Below are positions 8,318 through 15,858 of a stretch of DNA of 64,000 nt, piece by piece. Origin of the DNA: Microbacterium hydrothermale (lineage in GTDB: Bacteria > Actinomycetota > Actinomycetes > Actinomycetales > Microbacteriaceae). A program made the position numbers and the translations under genes. Positions within the stretch are counted from its first letter, which is position 1. Each line of letters opens with the position of its first letter. Below the pieces are notes generated by a model, which had not been told where the DNA came from, searched no databases, and was given only the letters and a program-made list of their open reading frames with translations. The DNA lies in assembly GCF_004854025.1 (NCBI RefSeq), contig NZ_STGM01000006.1, positions 62,001-126,000 on the forward strand, in the 5' to 3' direction.

Positions 8318-9369
8318 CGCCGTGCCACCGCGGCCTGCGCCACGCGGGCGTCGATCTCGATGATGTCCGAGAGCAGCGCGTAGGCCGTCTCGACGCGTCC
8401 GGCTCCGGGGCCGCTCACGGTCACCGTGCCGAGCAGGTCGGTGTCGAACGACACCGCGTTGGTCGGACCGCTGATACCGGCGAGCGGGTGGGTGAGGGGC
8501 AGGGCGACGGGCTCGACGCTCGCGCGCACCGTGCCGTCGGCGAGGCGTTCGGCCGCGCCGATGAGCTTGTACCGAAAACCCCGGGCTGCGGCATCCACGA
8601 TGTCGGCGGGGGTGATGCCCGTGATGCCGACGCAGGTCACGTCGGCGGGGGTGATGTCGGCGCCGAGGACCTCGTTCGCGAGGATGACGACCTTAAGGCG
8701 CACATCGGAACCCTCGATGTCGGCGGTCGGGTCGGCCTCCGCGTAGCCGAGGGTCTGCGCCTCGGCGACCGCGGTGGCGAGGTCCATGCCCGTCTCCATC
8801 TGGCCGAGCACGTAGTTGCTCGTGCCGTTCAGGATGCCGCGTACCGCGTCGACGCGCAGTCCCTGCAGCGTTGAGGAGGCGAAGCGCAGCACGGGCGTAC
8901 CGCTCACGACGGAACCTTCATAGGCGAAGTGCACGCCGTTCGCCGCGGCGATCGCGTTCAGTTCGGGGCCCGCGAGGGCGACGGGGCCCTTGTTCGTGGT
9001 GGTGACGCTCTTCCCCGCCTCGAGGGCCAGGCGCACGTGCGAGACACCGGGCTCGCCGTCGACCGGGTTGGTGAAGGTCGCCTCGACGACGATGTCGGCG
9101 GTCGTGTTCCGGATGACCTCGACGTTCCGGGGCTCGGCGTCCCCTCCCGGCCAGCCGGCGAAGGTGGCGCCGGGTGCCAGGGCCAAGACGGCGTCCAGAT
9201 CGATGCCGTCCTCCTGCATGAGGGAGCCCAGGCGCAGGTCGGTGATCGCGACGATGCGCAGCGCGAAGCCGAGCTCGGTCGCGAGGTCGTCGCCGCGGTC
9301 GCGGATGAGCTCGGCCAGGGCGCGGTTCACGCCGCCGAAGCCGATGAGGGCGAGATCGTGACGGTTCAT
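8314..9369 (-). CDS. homoserine dehydrogenase, short form without ACT domain
   Basis: Homoserine dehydrogenase of 351 aa. The Rossmann motif is GFGGVNRA (10-17), TTTNKGP holds the catalytic lysine (K127), and the family signature runs from about 210 to 230 (core EADPTADIEGSDVRLK) with K226. The protein stops where the barrel domain ends. The C-terminal ACT domain that gives threonine feedback in the biosynthetic enzyme of actinobacteria (about 430-450 aa) is absent. GAGGAG lies just before the ATG at 9369. Translational coupling to an aldehyde dehydrogenase, and a neighbouring amino-acid permease gene, suggest a catabolic role oxidising homoserine to aspartate semialdehyde; a feedback-free biosynthetic enzyme remains possible. 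Confidence 0.86.
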   Translation of the reverse strand: MNRHDLALIGFGGVNRALAELIRDRGDDLATELGFALRIVAITDLRLGSLMQEDGIDLDAVLALAPGATFAGWPGGDAEPRNVEVIRNTTADIVVEATFTNPVDGEPGVSHVRLALEAGKSVTTTNKGPVALAGPELNAIAAANGVHFAYEGSVVSGTPVLRFASSTLQGLRVDAVRGILNGTSNYVLGQMETGMDLATAVAEAQTLGYAEADPTADIEGSDVRLKVVILANEVLGADITPADVTCVGITGITPADIVDAAARGFRYKLIGAAERLADGTVRASVEPVALPLTHPLAGISGPTNAVSFDTDLLGTVTVSGPGAGRVETAYALLSDIIEIDARVAQAAVARR

Positions 9370-9518
9370 GGGTCTCCTCGAGAGGGTGCAGGACGGGGTC
9401 TTCGGCCATCGTCCGTCGCCGTCGTGTCGCTCTGCGCCTGGCATTCCGACGGTGAGGGATGCCGTTATGTCGGTGCGGCTGCCGGATCGCCCGATCGATC
9501 GCCGAGCGTTCTCCGCCC

Positions 9519-9547
9519 TTGAGCGGACCGCCCGAGGCCGCTACTGT
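9519..9547 (+). promoter_or_regulatory. promoter of first APC permease gene
   Basis: TTGAGC (9519-9524), a 17-bp spacer and TACTGT (9542-9547) make a good housekeeping-sigma promoter. It places the transcript start near 9555, immediately before the palindrome at 9567-9588 and about 80 nt before the permease start. Confidence 0.6.
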
Positions 9548-9566
9548 CCGAGGAAACATGTGCGAA

Positions 9567-9588
9567 ATGAACACAGTGCAGTGTTCAT
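9567..9588. promoter_or_regulatory. operator-like palindrome, probable IclR site
   Basis: ATGAACAC (9567-9574) and GTGTTCAT (9581-9588) are perfect 8-bp inverted arms around a 6-bp core. The site lies just downstream of the predicted transcript start of the permease-iclR operon and in the divergent region of the homoserine dehydrogenase operon. One arm extends as GTTCATGCC (9583-9591). Its complement GGCATGAAC recurs at 12705-12713, before the second permease gene. Confidence 0.55.
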
Positions 9589-9636
9589 GCCACACGAAAT
9601 GCGATCCGTTCCCCTTCTTCCCGAATGCGAGACGCC

Positions 9637-11133
9637 ATGCCACGCCCCACCGACTCCTCGTCCCTTCCCAACGCCCTCCCGCAGACCGTCGCGACACAGG
9701 TGCCGCTGCGGCGCCTGCAGCGCTCCATGGACGCGCGCCACCTGGTGATGATCGCCCTGGGCGGCGTGATCGGGTCGGGGCTCTTCCTCAGCTCGGGCTA
9801 CACGATCAACCAGGCCGGCCCGCTCGGTGCGATCGTCGCCTACCTCGTCGGCGCGTTCGTCGTGTACCTGGTGATGTCGTGCCTGGGCGAACTCGCCGTG
9901 GCCTACCCCGTCTCGGGCGCCTTCCACATCTACGCTGCCCGCGCGATCAGCCCCGCCACCGGGTTCACGACGGCCTGGCTGTACTGGCTGTGCTGGGTCG
10001 TCGCCCTCGGCTCCGAGTTCACCGCCGCCGGCATCCTGATGCAGAGATGGTTCCCCGGCGTGGAGGTGTGGGTGTGGTGCCTGGTGTTCGCCGGCATCCT
10101 GTTCACCCTCAACGCGATCTCGGCGCGCGTGTTCGGCGAGACGGAGTTCTGGTTCTCGCTCATCAAGGTGGTCGCGATCGTCGCGCTCATCGTGCTCGGC
10201 GGTGCGGCGATCTTCGGCTTCACCCCGCTGTCGTCCGAGCACCCCGGGGCCGTCCTGTTCAGCAACTTCTCGACGCCCGACGGGCTCTTCCCCACCGGCA
10301 TCGCCGGCGTCCTGATGACCTCTCTGGCCGTCTTCTACGCCTTCAGCGGCTCGGAGCTCATCGGCGTCGCCGCGGGCGAGACGAAAGACCCCGCCCGCAA
10401 CATCCCGAAGGCCCTGCGCTCCACCGTGCTGCGCCTGCTCGTGCTCTTCGTCGGCTCCATCACCGTCATCGCCGCGATCCTTCCCTACGAGCAGGCGGGC
10501 CTGACCTCGAGCCCCTTCGTCGACGTCTTCGAATACGTCGGTGTGCCGTTCGCCGGCGACATCATGAACTTCGTCATCATCACCGCGCTGCTCTCGGCGG
10601 GCAACAGCGGCCTCTTCTCGTGTGCGCGGATGCTGTTCTCCCTCGCGGAGGAGGGGCACGCTCCCCGCGCGTTCACGAAGCTCACCTCCCGCGGCATCCC
10701 GATCGTCGCCCTCAGCGTCAGCATGGCGGTCGGTCTCGTCTCCCTGGTGTCGAGCGTGATCGCCGCCGAGACCGTCTACCTCGTGCTCGTCTCGATCGCC
10801 GGGTTCGCCGTCGTGGCGGTGTGGATGTCGATCGTCGCGGCGCAGTTCTTCCACCGGCGGGCCTTCGTCCGTGGGGGCGGTGACATCAAGACGCTCGCCT
10901 ACCGCACGCCGTTCTACCCCGTCGTCCCGATCCTGGCGTTCGTGCTGCTCGGGGTCTCGATCGTCGCGATCGCCTTCGACCCGAACCAGGTCGCGGCGCT
11001 ATACTTCGGCATCCCGTTCGTCGTCGCGTGCTACGTGTTCTTCTGGTGGCGGTACGGTCGTCGGGGAGCCGCTGCCGGGGCCACGCTCGATGAAGAGGCG
11101 CCGCAGGCGCCCGTGACCGAAGGACGCCGATGA
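9637..11133 (+). CDS. APC family amino acid permease, copy 1
   Basis: Amino acid-polyamine-organocation permease of about 498 aa with some 12 membrane helices. GGVIGSGLFLSSG (helix 1) is the substrate-binding glycine motif, and FYAFSGSELIGVAAGETKDP is the conserved helix 6 region of the amino-acid transporter subgroup. The start at 9637 rather than 9625 is chosen because the second copy (12779-14242) aligns from the same residues (MPRPTDSS against MSRPLDSS). It ends in an ATGA overlap with an iclR gene. Substrate unknown; neighbours suggest homoserine, threonine, methionine or a related amino acid. Confidence 0.86.
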   Translation: MPRPTDSSSLPNALPQTVATQVPLRRLQRSMDARHLVMIALGGVIGSGLFLSSGYTINQAGPLGAIVAYLVGAFVVYLVMSCLGELAVAYPVSGAFHIYAARAISPATGFTTAWLYWLCWVVALGSEFTAAGILMQRWFPGVEVWVWCLVFAGILFTLNAISARVFGETEFWFSLIKVVAIVALIVLGGAAIFGFTPLSSEHPGAVLFSNFSTPDGLFPTGIAGVLMTSLAVFYAFSGSELIGVAAGETKDPARNIPKALRSTVLRLLVLFVGSITVIAAILPYEQAGLTSSPFVDVFEYVGVPFAGDIMNFVIITALLSAGNSGLFSCARMLFSLAEEGHAPRAFTKLTSRGIPIVALSVSMAVGLVSLVSSVIAAETVYLVLVSIAGFAVVAVWMSIVAAQFFHRRAFVRGGGDIKTLAYRTPFYPVVPILAFVLLGVSIVAIAFDPNQVAALYFGIPFVVACYVFFWWRYGRRGAAAGATLDEEAPQAPVTEGRR

Positions 11134-11879
11134 CACCTCCCGCCTCGCTGACGCAGGGACTCTCGCTGCTGGACGCGGCGATCGAGAGGGAGCGGTCGGG
11201 GCGGGCCGGGTTCGCCCTCGCCCGCCTCGCCGAAGCGGCCGGGGTCGAACGCAGCCGCGCCTCGCGCGTGACGCAGGAGCTGCGGCGCCTCGCCTTCATC
11301 GAGCGCGACGCGACGACCGTGCTGCACGCGGGCCCCGCCTTCTTCGACGCGGCGGGCGCGCGTCACGAACCCTGGCTGCGCGCAGCCCGCATGCACCTGC
11401 GTGCGTTGGCCGCGCACCTGGGGATGATCGCCCGCGTGGTGGCCGCCGACGGGCAGAGGGCGCTGCTGCTGCGCATCGAGGGCGCGGGGGCGAGCGGCGA
11501 GGGAACCCTGCGTCCGGCGGCGGTCACGCCGGTCTGGTGCACCGGCGCCGGGCGGGCATTGCTCTGGGATCACTCGCGCGCCGCCCTCGACACCCTTCTG
11601 CGCGATGCGCAGTTCGTGGGCGTCGGCGGGCCGGCCGCCGCCCGGACGGTCGACGCGGTCGACGCGCTCCTGCAGCGCGATCGAGAGCGCGGGCTCATCA
11701 TCGCGCGCTCCGAGTACGTCGCCGGCCTCGACGAGTTCGCCCTGCCCGTGCGGGGGGCGCACGGTATCGTCGCGGCTCTCTCCGTGAGCGGTGCGCCGGT
11801 CTCGGCGGCGCGCGAGCGCCACATCGAGACGCTGCTGTCGCAGAGCGCGGAGCGGCTGAGTTCTCTGGCACGAGGCTGA
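11130..11879 (+). CDS. IclR family regulator, permease-linked copy 1
   Basis: IclR-type regulator of 249 aa. The N-terminal winged helix-turn-helix (about 15-65, with SRASRVTQELRRLAFIERD) is followed by the GAF-like effector domain (about 85-245). It overlaps the permease stop by four bases and is therefore made with the permease, as in autoregulated transport operons. The natural target is the palindrome at 9567-9588. Divergence from the family average is notable in the HTH, so a database search may score it weakly. It converges on the second iclR gene with only five bases between stops. Confidence 0.8.
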   Translation: MTPPASLTQGLSLLDAAIERERSGRAGFALARLAEAAGVERSRASRVTQELRRLAFIERDATTVLHAGPAFFDAAGARHEPWLRAARMHLRALAAHLGMIARVVAADGQRALLLRIEGAGASGEGTLRPAAVTPVWCTGAGRALLWDHSRAALDTLLRDAQFVGVGGPAAARTVDAVDALLQRDRERGLIIARSEYVAGLDEFALPVRGAHGIVAALSVSGAPVSAARERHIETLLSQSAERLSSLARG

Positions 11880-11884
11880 ACGGG

Positions 11885-12679
11885 TCAGCCGCGGCCCCGC
11901 CCGCCGCCGAGACGTTCGGACAGGGCCGCCGCGGCGCGTCGGCAGGCGGTTGCCGCCTGAGACGTGCGCGGCTGCAGGATGGTGCGTTCTCCGACCACCT
12001 GGATCGCCGCGACGACCTCTCCGCGGAAGTCCCAGACCGGTGCCGCGACGGAGTACAGTCCCGCCTCGGCCTCCTCGTCCACGATCGTGTACCCGCGCTC
12101 GCGGGCCTCGCGCAGTCGGCCGAGGAAGTCGTCGACGGATGCCGGAGCCCGGGGCCCCGCGCCGGCGAAATCGGTCGCGGCGAACACCGCGCGCACCTCC
12201 TCGTCATCGGCGTCCCACAGCACGGCCTGGCCGGCGTCGCTGCAGAAGGCGGGGTAGCCGCGCCCGATCCACGTTCCGACCATGTTCGAGGCCGAAGGGA
12301 TGCTTTCGACGATGGTCACCGTCGTGTCGCCGCGCAGTACGCCGAGGAAGACCGCCTCGCCGGTCGCGGCGGCCAGGTCATCGAGGACGGCGAGGCCCTC
12401 CAGCCGCAGGCGGCGGTCGACGAGGTCTTCGGCGGCGGTGTACCACGCCCACGACGGTCGGTAGCGGCGCTCGTCGTCGCGCGCGACGACATCCTGTGCA
12501 GCGAGCGCCGTAAGCGTGCGGGAGACGTGCGAGCGTTCGCGCCCGAGCGCCCGGGCGACGTCGGTCGCCGACGCTCCGCGGCCCGTGCGGGTGAGCGAGG
12601 CGACGGCGGACACCACGTCGAAGGCGCGGCTCACGGTCGAGGTGGCGTCGTCGTCGGTGCCGGCGCCCACGGTGCTCAT
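11885..12679 (-). CDS. IclR family regulator, permease-linked copy 2
   Basis: IclR-type regulator of 264 aa. The winged HTH includes SATDVARALGRERSHVSRTL (about residues 44-65), and a complete effector domain follows. The start at 12679 is favoured over 12709 because a -10-like TACGCT ends six bases before it on the minus strand, implying a leaderless mRNA. It is divergent from the second APC permease gene. With the first iclR and permease genes it makes a near-symmetrical arrangement: permease, iclR, then reversed iclR, permease. The two regulators are clearly different in sequence although the permeases are near copies. Confidence 0.82.
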   Translation of the reverse strand: MSTVGAGTDDDATSTVSRAFDVVSAVASLTRTGRGASATDVARALGRERSHVSRTLTALAAQDVVARDDERRYRPSWAWYTAAEDLVDRRLRLEGLAVLDDLAAATGEAVFLGVLRGDTTVTIVESIPSASNMVGTWIGRGYPAFCSDAGQAVLWDADDEEVRAVFAATDFAGAGPRAPASVDDFLGRLREARERGYTIVDEEAEAGLYSVAAPVWDFRGEVVAAIQVVGERTILQPRTSQAATACRRAAAALSERLGGGRGRG

Positions 12680-12704
12680 CGGCCCAGCGTACCGAGGGGC
12701 CTCC

Positions 12705-12719
12705 GGCATGAACTACTGT
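12705..12719 (+). promoter_or_regulatory. half-operator and -10 of second permease gene
   Basis: GGCATGAAC (12705-12713) repeats one arm of the palindrome before the first permease gene and directly abuts TACTGT (12714-12719), the same -10 hexamer as at 9542-9547. No good -35 is seen. The shared half-site suggests cross-regulation by one or both IclR proteins (inference). Confidence 0.4.
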
Positions 12720-12778
12720 GACTGCGTCGCCCGGACGCCTCGACGGCTCCGGGCTCGATCATGAAGGCGAGCACCCCC

Positions 12779-14242
12779 ATGAGTCGTCCCCTCGATTCCT
12801 CCCTCGACACGTCCGGCTCCGCGGGCGCACCCCGGCGACTGCGCCGCGCCATGGATGCGCGCCACCTCGTCATGATCGCCCTCGGCGGGGTGATCGGCTC
12901 GGGCCTGTTCCTCAGCTCGGGCTACACCATCCATCAGGCCGGCCCGCTCGGCGCGGTCCTGGCCTACCTGCTGGGCGCGTTCGTGGTGTGGCTGGTCATG
13001 GTGTGCCTCGGTGAGCTCGCGGTGGTCTACCCGGTGTCGGGCTCGATCCACATCTACGCCGCGCGCACGATGGGTCCCGCCACGGGGTTCGCCACGGCGT
13101 GGTTGTACTGGCTGTGCTGGGTGGTGGCGCTCGGGTCTGAGTTCACGGCATCCGGGATCCTCATGCAGCGCTGGTTCCCCACCGTCGACGTGTGGGTGTG
13201 GTGCGTGGTGTTCGCCGGCGTCCTGTTCACCCTCAACGCGATCTCGGCGCGCGTGTTCGGCGAGACGGAGTTCTGGTTCGCCCTCATCAAGGTCGTCGCG
13301 ATCGTGGCCCTCATCGTGCTCGGGACGATGGCCATCTTCGGATTCACCCCGCTGTCGCCGGAGCCGCATCAGGCGGTGGGTCTGAGCAACTTCGTCACCC
13401 CCGACGGACTGCTGCCCGCCGGGCTCGGCGGCGTGCTCATCACCTCGCTCGCGGTCTTCTACGCCTTCAGCGGTGCGGAACTGGTGGGTGTCGCCGCCGG
13501 GGAGACGAAGGACCCCCGCCGCAACATCCCGCGCGCACTGCGCTCGACGGTGCTGCGCCTGCTCGTGCTCTTCGTGGGCTCGATCGTCGTCATCGCCGCC
13601 CTCCTGCCCTACGACCAGGCGGGGCTGTCGTCGAGCCCGTTCGTCGACGTCTTCGAGTACGTGGGTGTGCCGTATGCCGCCGACATCATGAACTTCGTCG
13701 TGATCACGGCGCTGCTCTCGGTGGGCAACAGCGGCCTGTATTCCTGCGCGCGCATGCTCTTCTCGCTCGCCGAGGAGGGGTACGCCCCGAAGGTCTTCAC
13801 GAAGCTCACCCGCCGCGGCATCCCGATGGTCGCGCTCCTGGTGAGCCTGGCCATCGGCCTCGTCTCGCTCATCTCCAGCGTCGTCGCGGCCGAGACGGTG
13901 TACCTCGTGCTCGTCTCGATCGCCGGATTCGCCGCGGTGGCGGTGTGGATGTCGATCGTCGCCGCGCAGTTCTTCCACCGCCGCCAGTACCTCCGATCCG
14001 GCGGCGACGTCGCCGACCTCGCGTTCCGCACACCCCTGTACCCGCTCGTCCCGATCCTCGCCTTCGTGCTGCTGACGGCCTCGATCGTCGCGATCGCCTT
14101 CGACGAGAATCAGGTCGCGGCGCTGTACTTCGGCATCCCGTTCGTGGGCGCGTGCTACCTGTTCTTCTGGCTCCGGTACGGCCGCCGCGGGGCTCGGCCC
14201 GTTCCACTGAACGAAGAGGCTCCCGCGGGATCCGTCGACTGA
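12779..14242 (+). CDS. APC family amino acid permease, copy 2
   Basis: Close paralogue of the permease at 9637-11133, about 487 aa. Long stretches are identical in protein and largely in DNA, for example TLNAISARVFGETEFWF and MSIVAAQFFHRR. Motifs GGVIGSGLFLSSG and FYAFSGAELVGVAAGETKDP are conserved. An in-frame ATG at 12761 exists, but the paralogue alignment begins at 12779, and AAGG plus GAG just upstream can serve as the ribosome site. The C-terminal tails diverge. A recent duplication followed by regulatory specialisation is likely, so the two may take up related amino acids under different signals. Confidence 0.86.
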   Translation: MSRPLDSSLDTSGSAGAPRRLRRAMDARHLVMIALGGVIGSGLFLSSGYTIHQAGPLGAVLAYLLGAFVVWLVMVCLGELAVVYPVSGSIHIYAARTMGPATGFATAWLYWLCWVVALGSEFTASGILMQRWFPTVDVWVWCVVFAGVLFTLNAISARVFGETEFWFALIKVVAIVALIVLGTMAIFGFTPLSPEPHQAVGLSNFVTPDGLLPAGLGGVLITSLAVFYAFSGAELVGVAAGETKDPRRNIPRALRSTVLRLLVLFVGSIVVIAALLPYDQAGLSSSPFVDVFEYVGVPYAADIMNFVVITALLSVGNSGLYSCARMLFSLAEEGYAPKVFTKLTRRGIPMVALLVSLAIGLVSLISSVVAAETVYLVLVSIAGFAAVAVWMSIVAAQFFHRRQYLRSGGDVADLAFRTPLYPLVPILAFVLLTASIVAIAFDENQVAALYFGIPFVGACYLFFWLRYGRRGARPVPLNEEAPAGSVD

Positions 14243-14260
14243 CGGCGGTCGTCGGTGAGA

Positions 14261-14300
14261 GCGTCGCGCATCGACGGGTGCGCGAGGTTTCGCGCGACGC
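14261..14300. terminator. possible terminator hairpin after permease copy 2
   Basis: GCGTCGCGC (14261-14269) and GCGCGACGC (14292-14300) can form a 9-bp stem with a 22-nt loop 18 bp after the permease stop. There is no U tract and the loop is long, so this is a weak call. Confidence 0.35.
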
Positions 14301-14320
14301 CACCCACGGATGACGGACGC

Positions 14321-14393
14321 GACTACCTGGTCCCCCCGACTCGGTAGTCGGATTGCGATGCGCAGCTGCGGGTCCGTCGGCGGGTCGGTAGTG
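14321..14393. promoter_or_regulatory. phased GGTAGT repeats upstream of the SipW cluster
   Basis: GACTACC (14321-14327), its complement GGTAGTC (14343-14349) and GGTAGTG (14387-14393) begin 22 and 44 bp apart, multiples of about two DNA turns. They lie in the 287-bp gap before the surface-protein cluster, upstream of a TTTGACC (about 14419). A small hairpin, 7-bp arms 14441-14447 and 14452-14458, lies nearer the gene. The rest of the gap shows nothing recognisable. Confidence 0.4.
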
Positions 14394-14529
14394 CGCGGAC
14401 CACTGGTTCTTCATCTGGTTTGACCCGACTGCTCTTGGCGCGCGCTCCGGAGAGCGCGAGTGTCGGCGTCGCGGGGCCTCCCCGCCCGCTGGGCACCAGC
14501 CGAGCGGATCGAACCTGATGGGGGTATCC

Positions 14530-15216
14530 ATGGAGAACCAGAAGCGCCGACTCGTTCGGCGTCGCATCTTCGCCGTCGCCGCGGGTGGCGCGGCTCTGGG
14601 GGTCGGCGTCGCGGCGACCCTCGCCGCCTGGACCGATACCGAGTGGGTGTTCGGCGGCGACGGTGCAGGAGGGGCGGGGGTGGGCACCTCCACCTTCGCG
14701 ATCGAGCAGAACACCGACCCCGGCTTCGACCCGACCGCGTGGACGGACGAGCCGGACAACCCGGGCGGCCAGATGGTGTTCACCGCTGCGGGACTGCTGG
14801 GGACGGAGCTCACCCCGGGCGACAGCGTCTACGCCGCGGTGGCGCTGCGGACCAAGAACGCCTCCATCGCCGGCGACGTCCAGCTCCAAGCGGCCGATCC
14901 CGCCGCGGGGATCGCCACCGACGACCCCGGCGACCTGCTCTTCGACGCCCTCGACGTGCGCGTCGCGACGAGTGCCACCGCCTTCACCTGCGACGCGACC
15001 GCCTTCACGGGACCGGTGACCGTCATCGCCGACGGGTCGCTGGCGAACACCGGAGCCACGCTCACGCAGTCGCTCGCCGCGGCGTCGGGCTCGACGCAGT
15101 ACTACTGCTTCGAGGTGACCCTGCCCGACCCGATCCCGCTGGCGGGCGGGACGACCCCCGAGGACTACATGGGTCGGACGATCGCCCCGGCGTGGGAGTT
15201 CGTGGCCACCTCGTGA
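14530..15216 (+). CDS. SipW-type secreted surface protein (camelysin/TasA-like)
   Basis: Secreted protein of 228 aa. The N-terminus is basic (KRRLVRRR), followed by a hydrophobic stretch (about 13-35) ending in TLAAWTDTEWVFGG. This A-x-W-x-D-x-E-W junction is typical of substrates of SipW-type signal peptidases, and a SipW-type peptidase gene follows directly. The mature part is a threonine/alanine-rich beta-type domain with two cysteines. GGGGG (14520-14524) supports the ATG at 14530 over 14518. By analogy with TasA and camelysin it may be a fibre or matrix subunit; sequence similarity to them is limited to the signal region and overall character (inference). Confidence 0.7.
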   Translation: MENQKRRLVRRRIFAVAAGGAALGVGVAATLAAWTDTEWVFGGDGAGGAGVGTSTFAIEQNTDPGFDPTAWTDEPDNPGGQMVFTAAGLLGTELTPGDSVYAAVALRTKNASIAGDVQLQAADPAAGIATDDPGDLLFDALDVRVATSATAFTCDATAFTGPVTVIADGSLANTGATLTQSLAAASGSTQYYCFEVTLPDPIPLAGGTTPEDYMGRTIAPAWEFVATS

Positions 15217-15845
15217 ACGACCTGGTCACGGCATCCCGTCCGCTCGCCGCGCACGCCGCGGGTCCGCGGCACCGGTTCTCCCCTCCCGCGTCGGCCGCTG
15301 AGGCGCCGACGCCCCTCGAGCGGGTGCGGGATGCCGTGACCACCCTCGTCGGATGCCTCGGCATCCTGACCGTCGCCTGGCTCGTTGCCAGCGCCGTAGG
15401 GGGACTGGGGATCATCGTCTTCGTCACCGGCTCGATGTCGCCCTCGCTCCCCACCGGTGCCGCCGCCATCACCCGATCGGTGGATGCCGCAGATCTCGCC
15501 GTCGGCGACATCGTCACGGTGCGACGCCCCGGGAACGGTGCGCAGGTGACCCACCGCATCGTCGAGATCGCGCCCGTCGCCGGCGACCCGCGGGCGCGCA
15601 GCCTCGTGCTCCGCGGTGACGCGAACCAGGCCGCCGACCTCCAGCCCTATGTCGTGCAGAGCGCCCCACGGGTGCTGATCGGTGCTCCCCTCGTGGGCAC
15701 GATCATCACGACGGCGAAGGCCCCACCGGTGATGCTCGCCACCGCCGTCCTGATCGCCTTCGTCATCGCGTGGGCACTGTGGCCCTCCGCTGAACGAGTG
15801 CCGCACCTCGACGCCGATCAGCCGACTCCTGCTTCCTCCCGCTGA
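15213..15845 (+). CDS. SipW-type (S26B) signal peptidase I
   Basis: Membrane signal peptidase of 210 aa. A helix at about 42-72 leads straight into VTGSMSPSLPTG, whose S74 is the nucleophile. The usual catalytic lysine is replaced by a histidine (H114 in VTHRIVEI), and LRGDAN carries the conserved aspartate (D136). That Ser/His/Asp arrangement is the endoplasmic-reticulum/SipW subtype rather than LepB. A second helix (about 165-185) is near the C-terminus. The GTG at 15213 overlaps the previous stop by four bases, coupling peptidase to substrate. It is expected to process the W-x-D-x-E-W proteins encoded on either side. Confidence 0.88.
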   Translation: MNDLVTASRPLAAHAAGPRHRFSPPASAAEAPTPLERVRDAVTTLVGCLGILTVAWLVASAVGGLGIIVFVTGSMSPSLPTGAAAITRSVDAADLAVGDIVTVRRPGNGAQVTHRIVEIAPVAGDPRARSLVLRGDANQAADLQPYVVQSAPRVLIGAPLVGTIITTAKAPPVMLATAVLIAFVIAWALWPSAERVPHLDADQPTPASSR

Positions 15846-15858
15846 CCATCGGAGAACC

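Noticed and set aside
15213-15845. Mutated LepB signal peptidase
   Set aside because: The Lys-to-His change with LRGDAN is the normal form of the SipW/ER subfamily, so it is not a defect.
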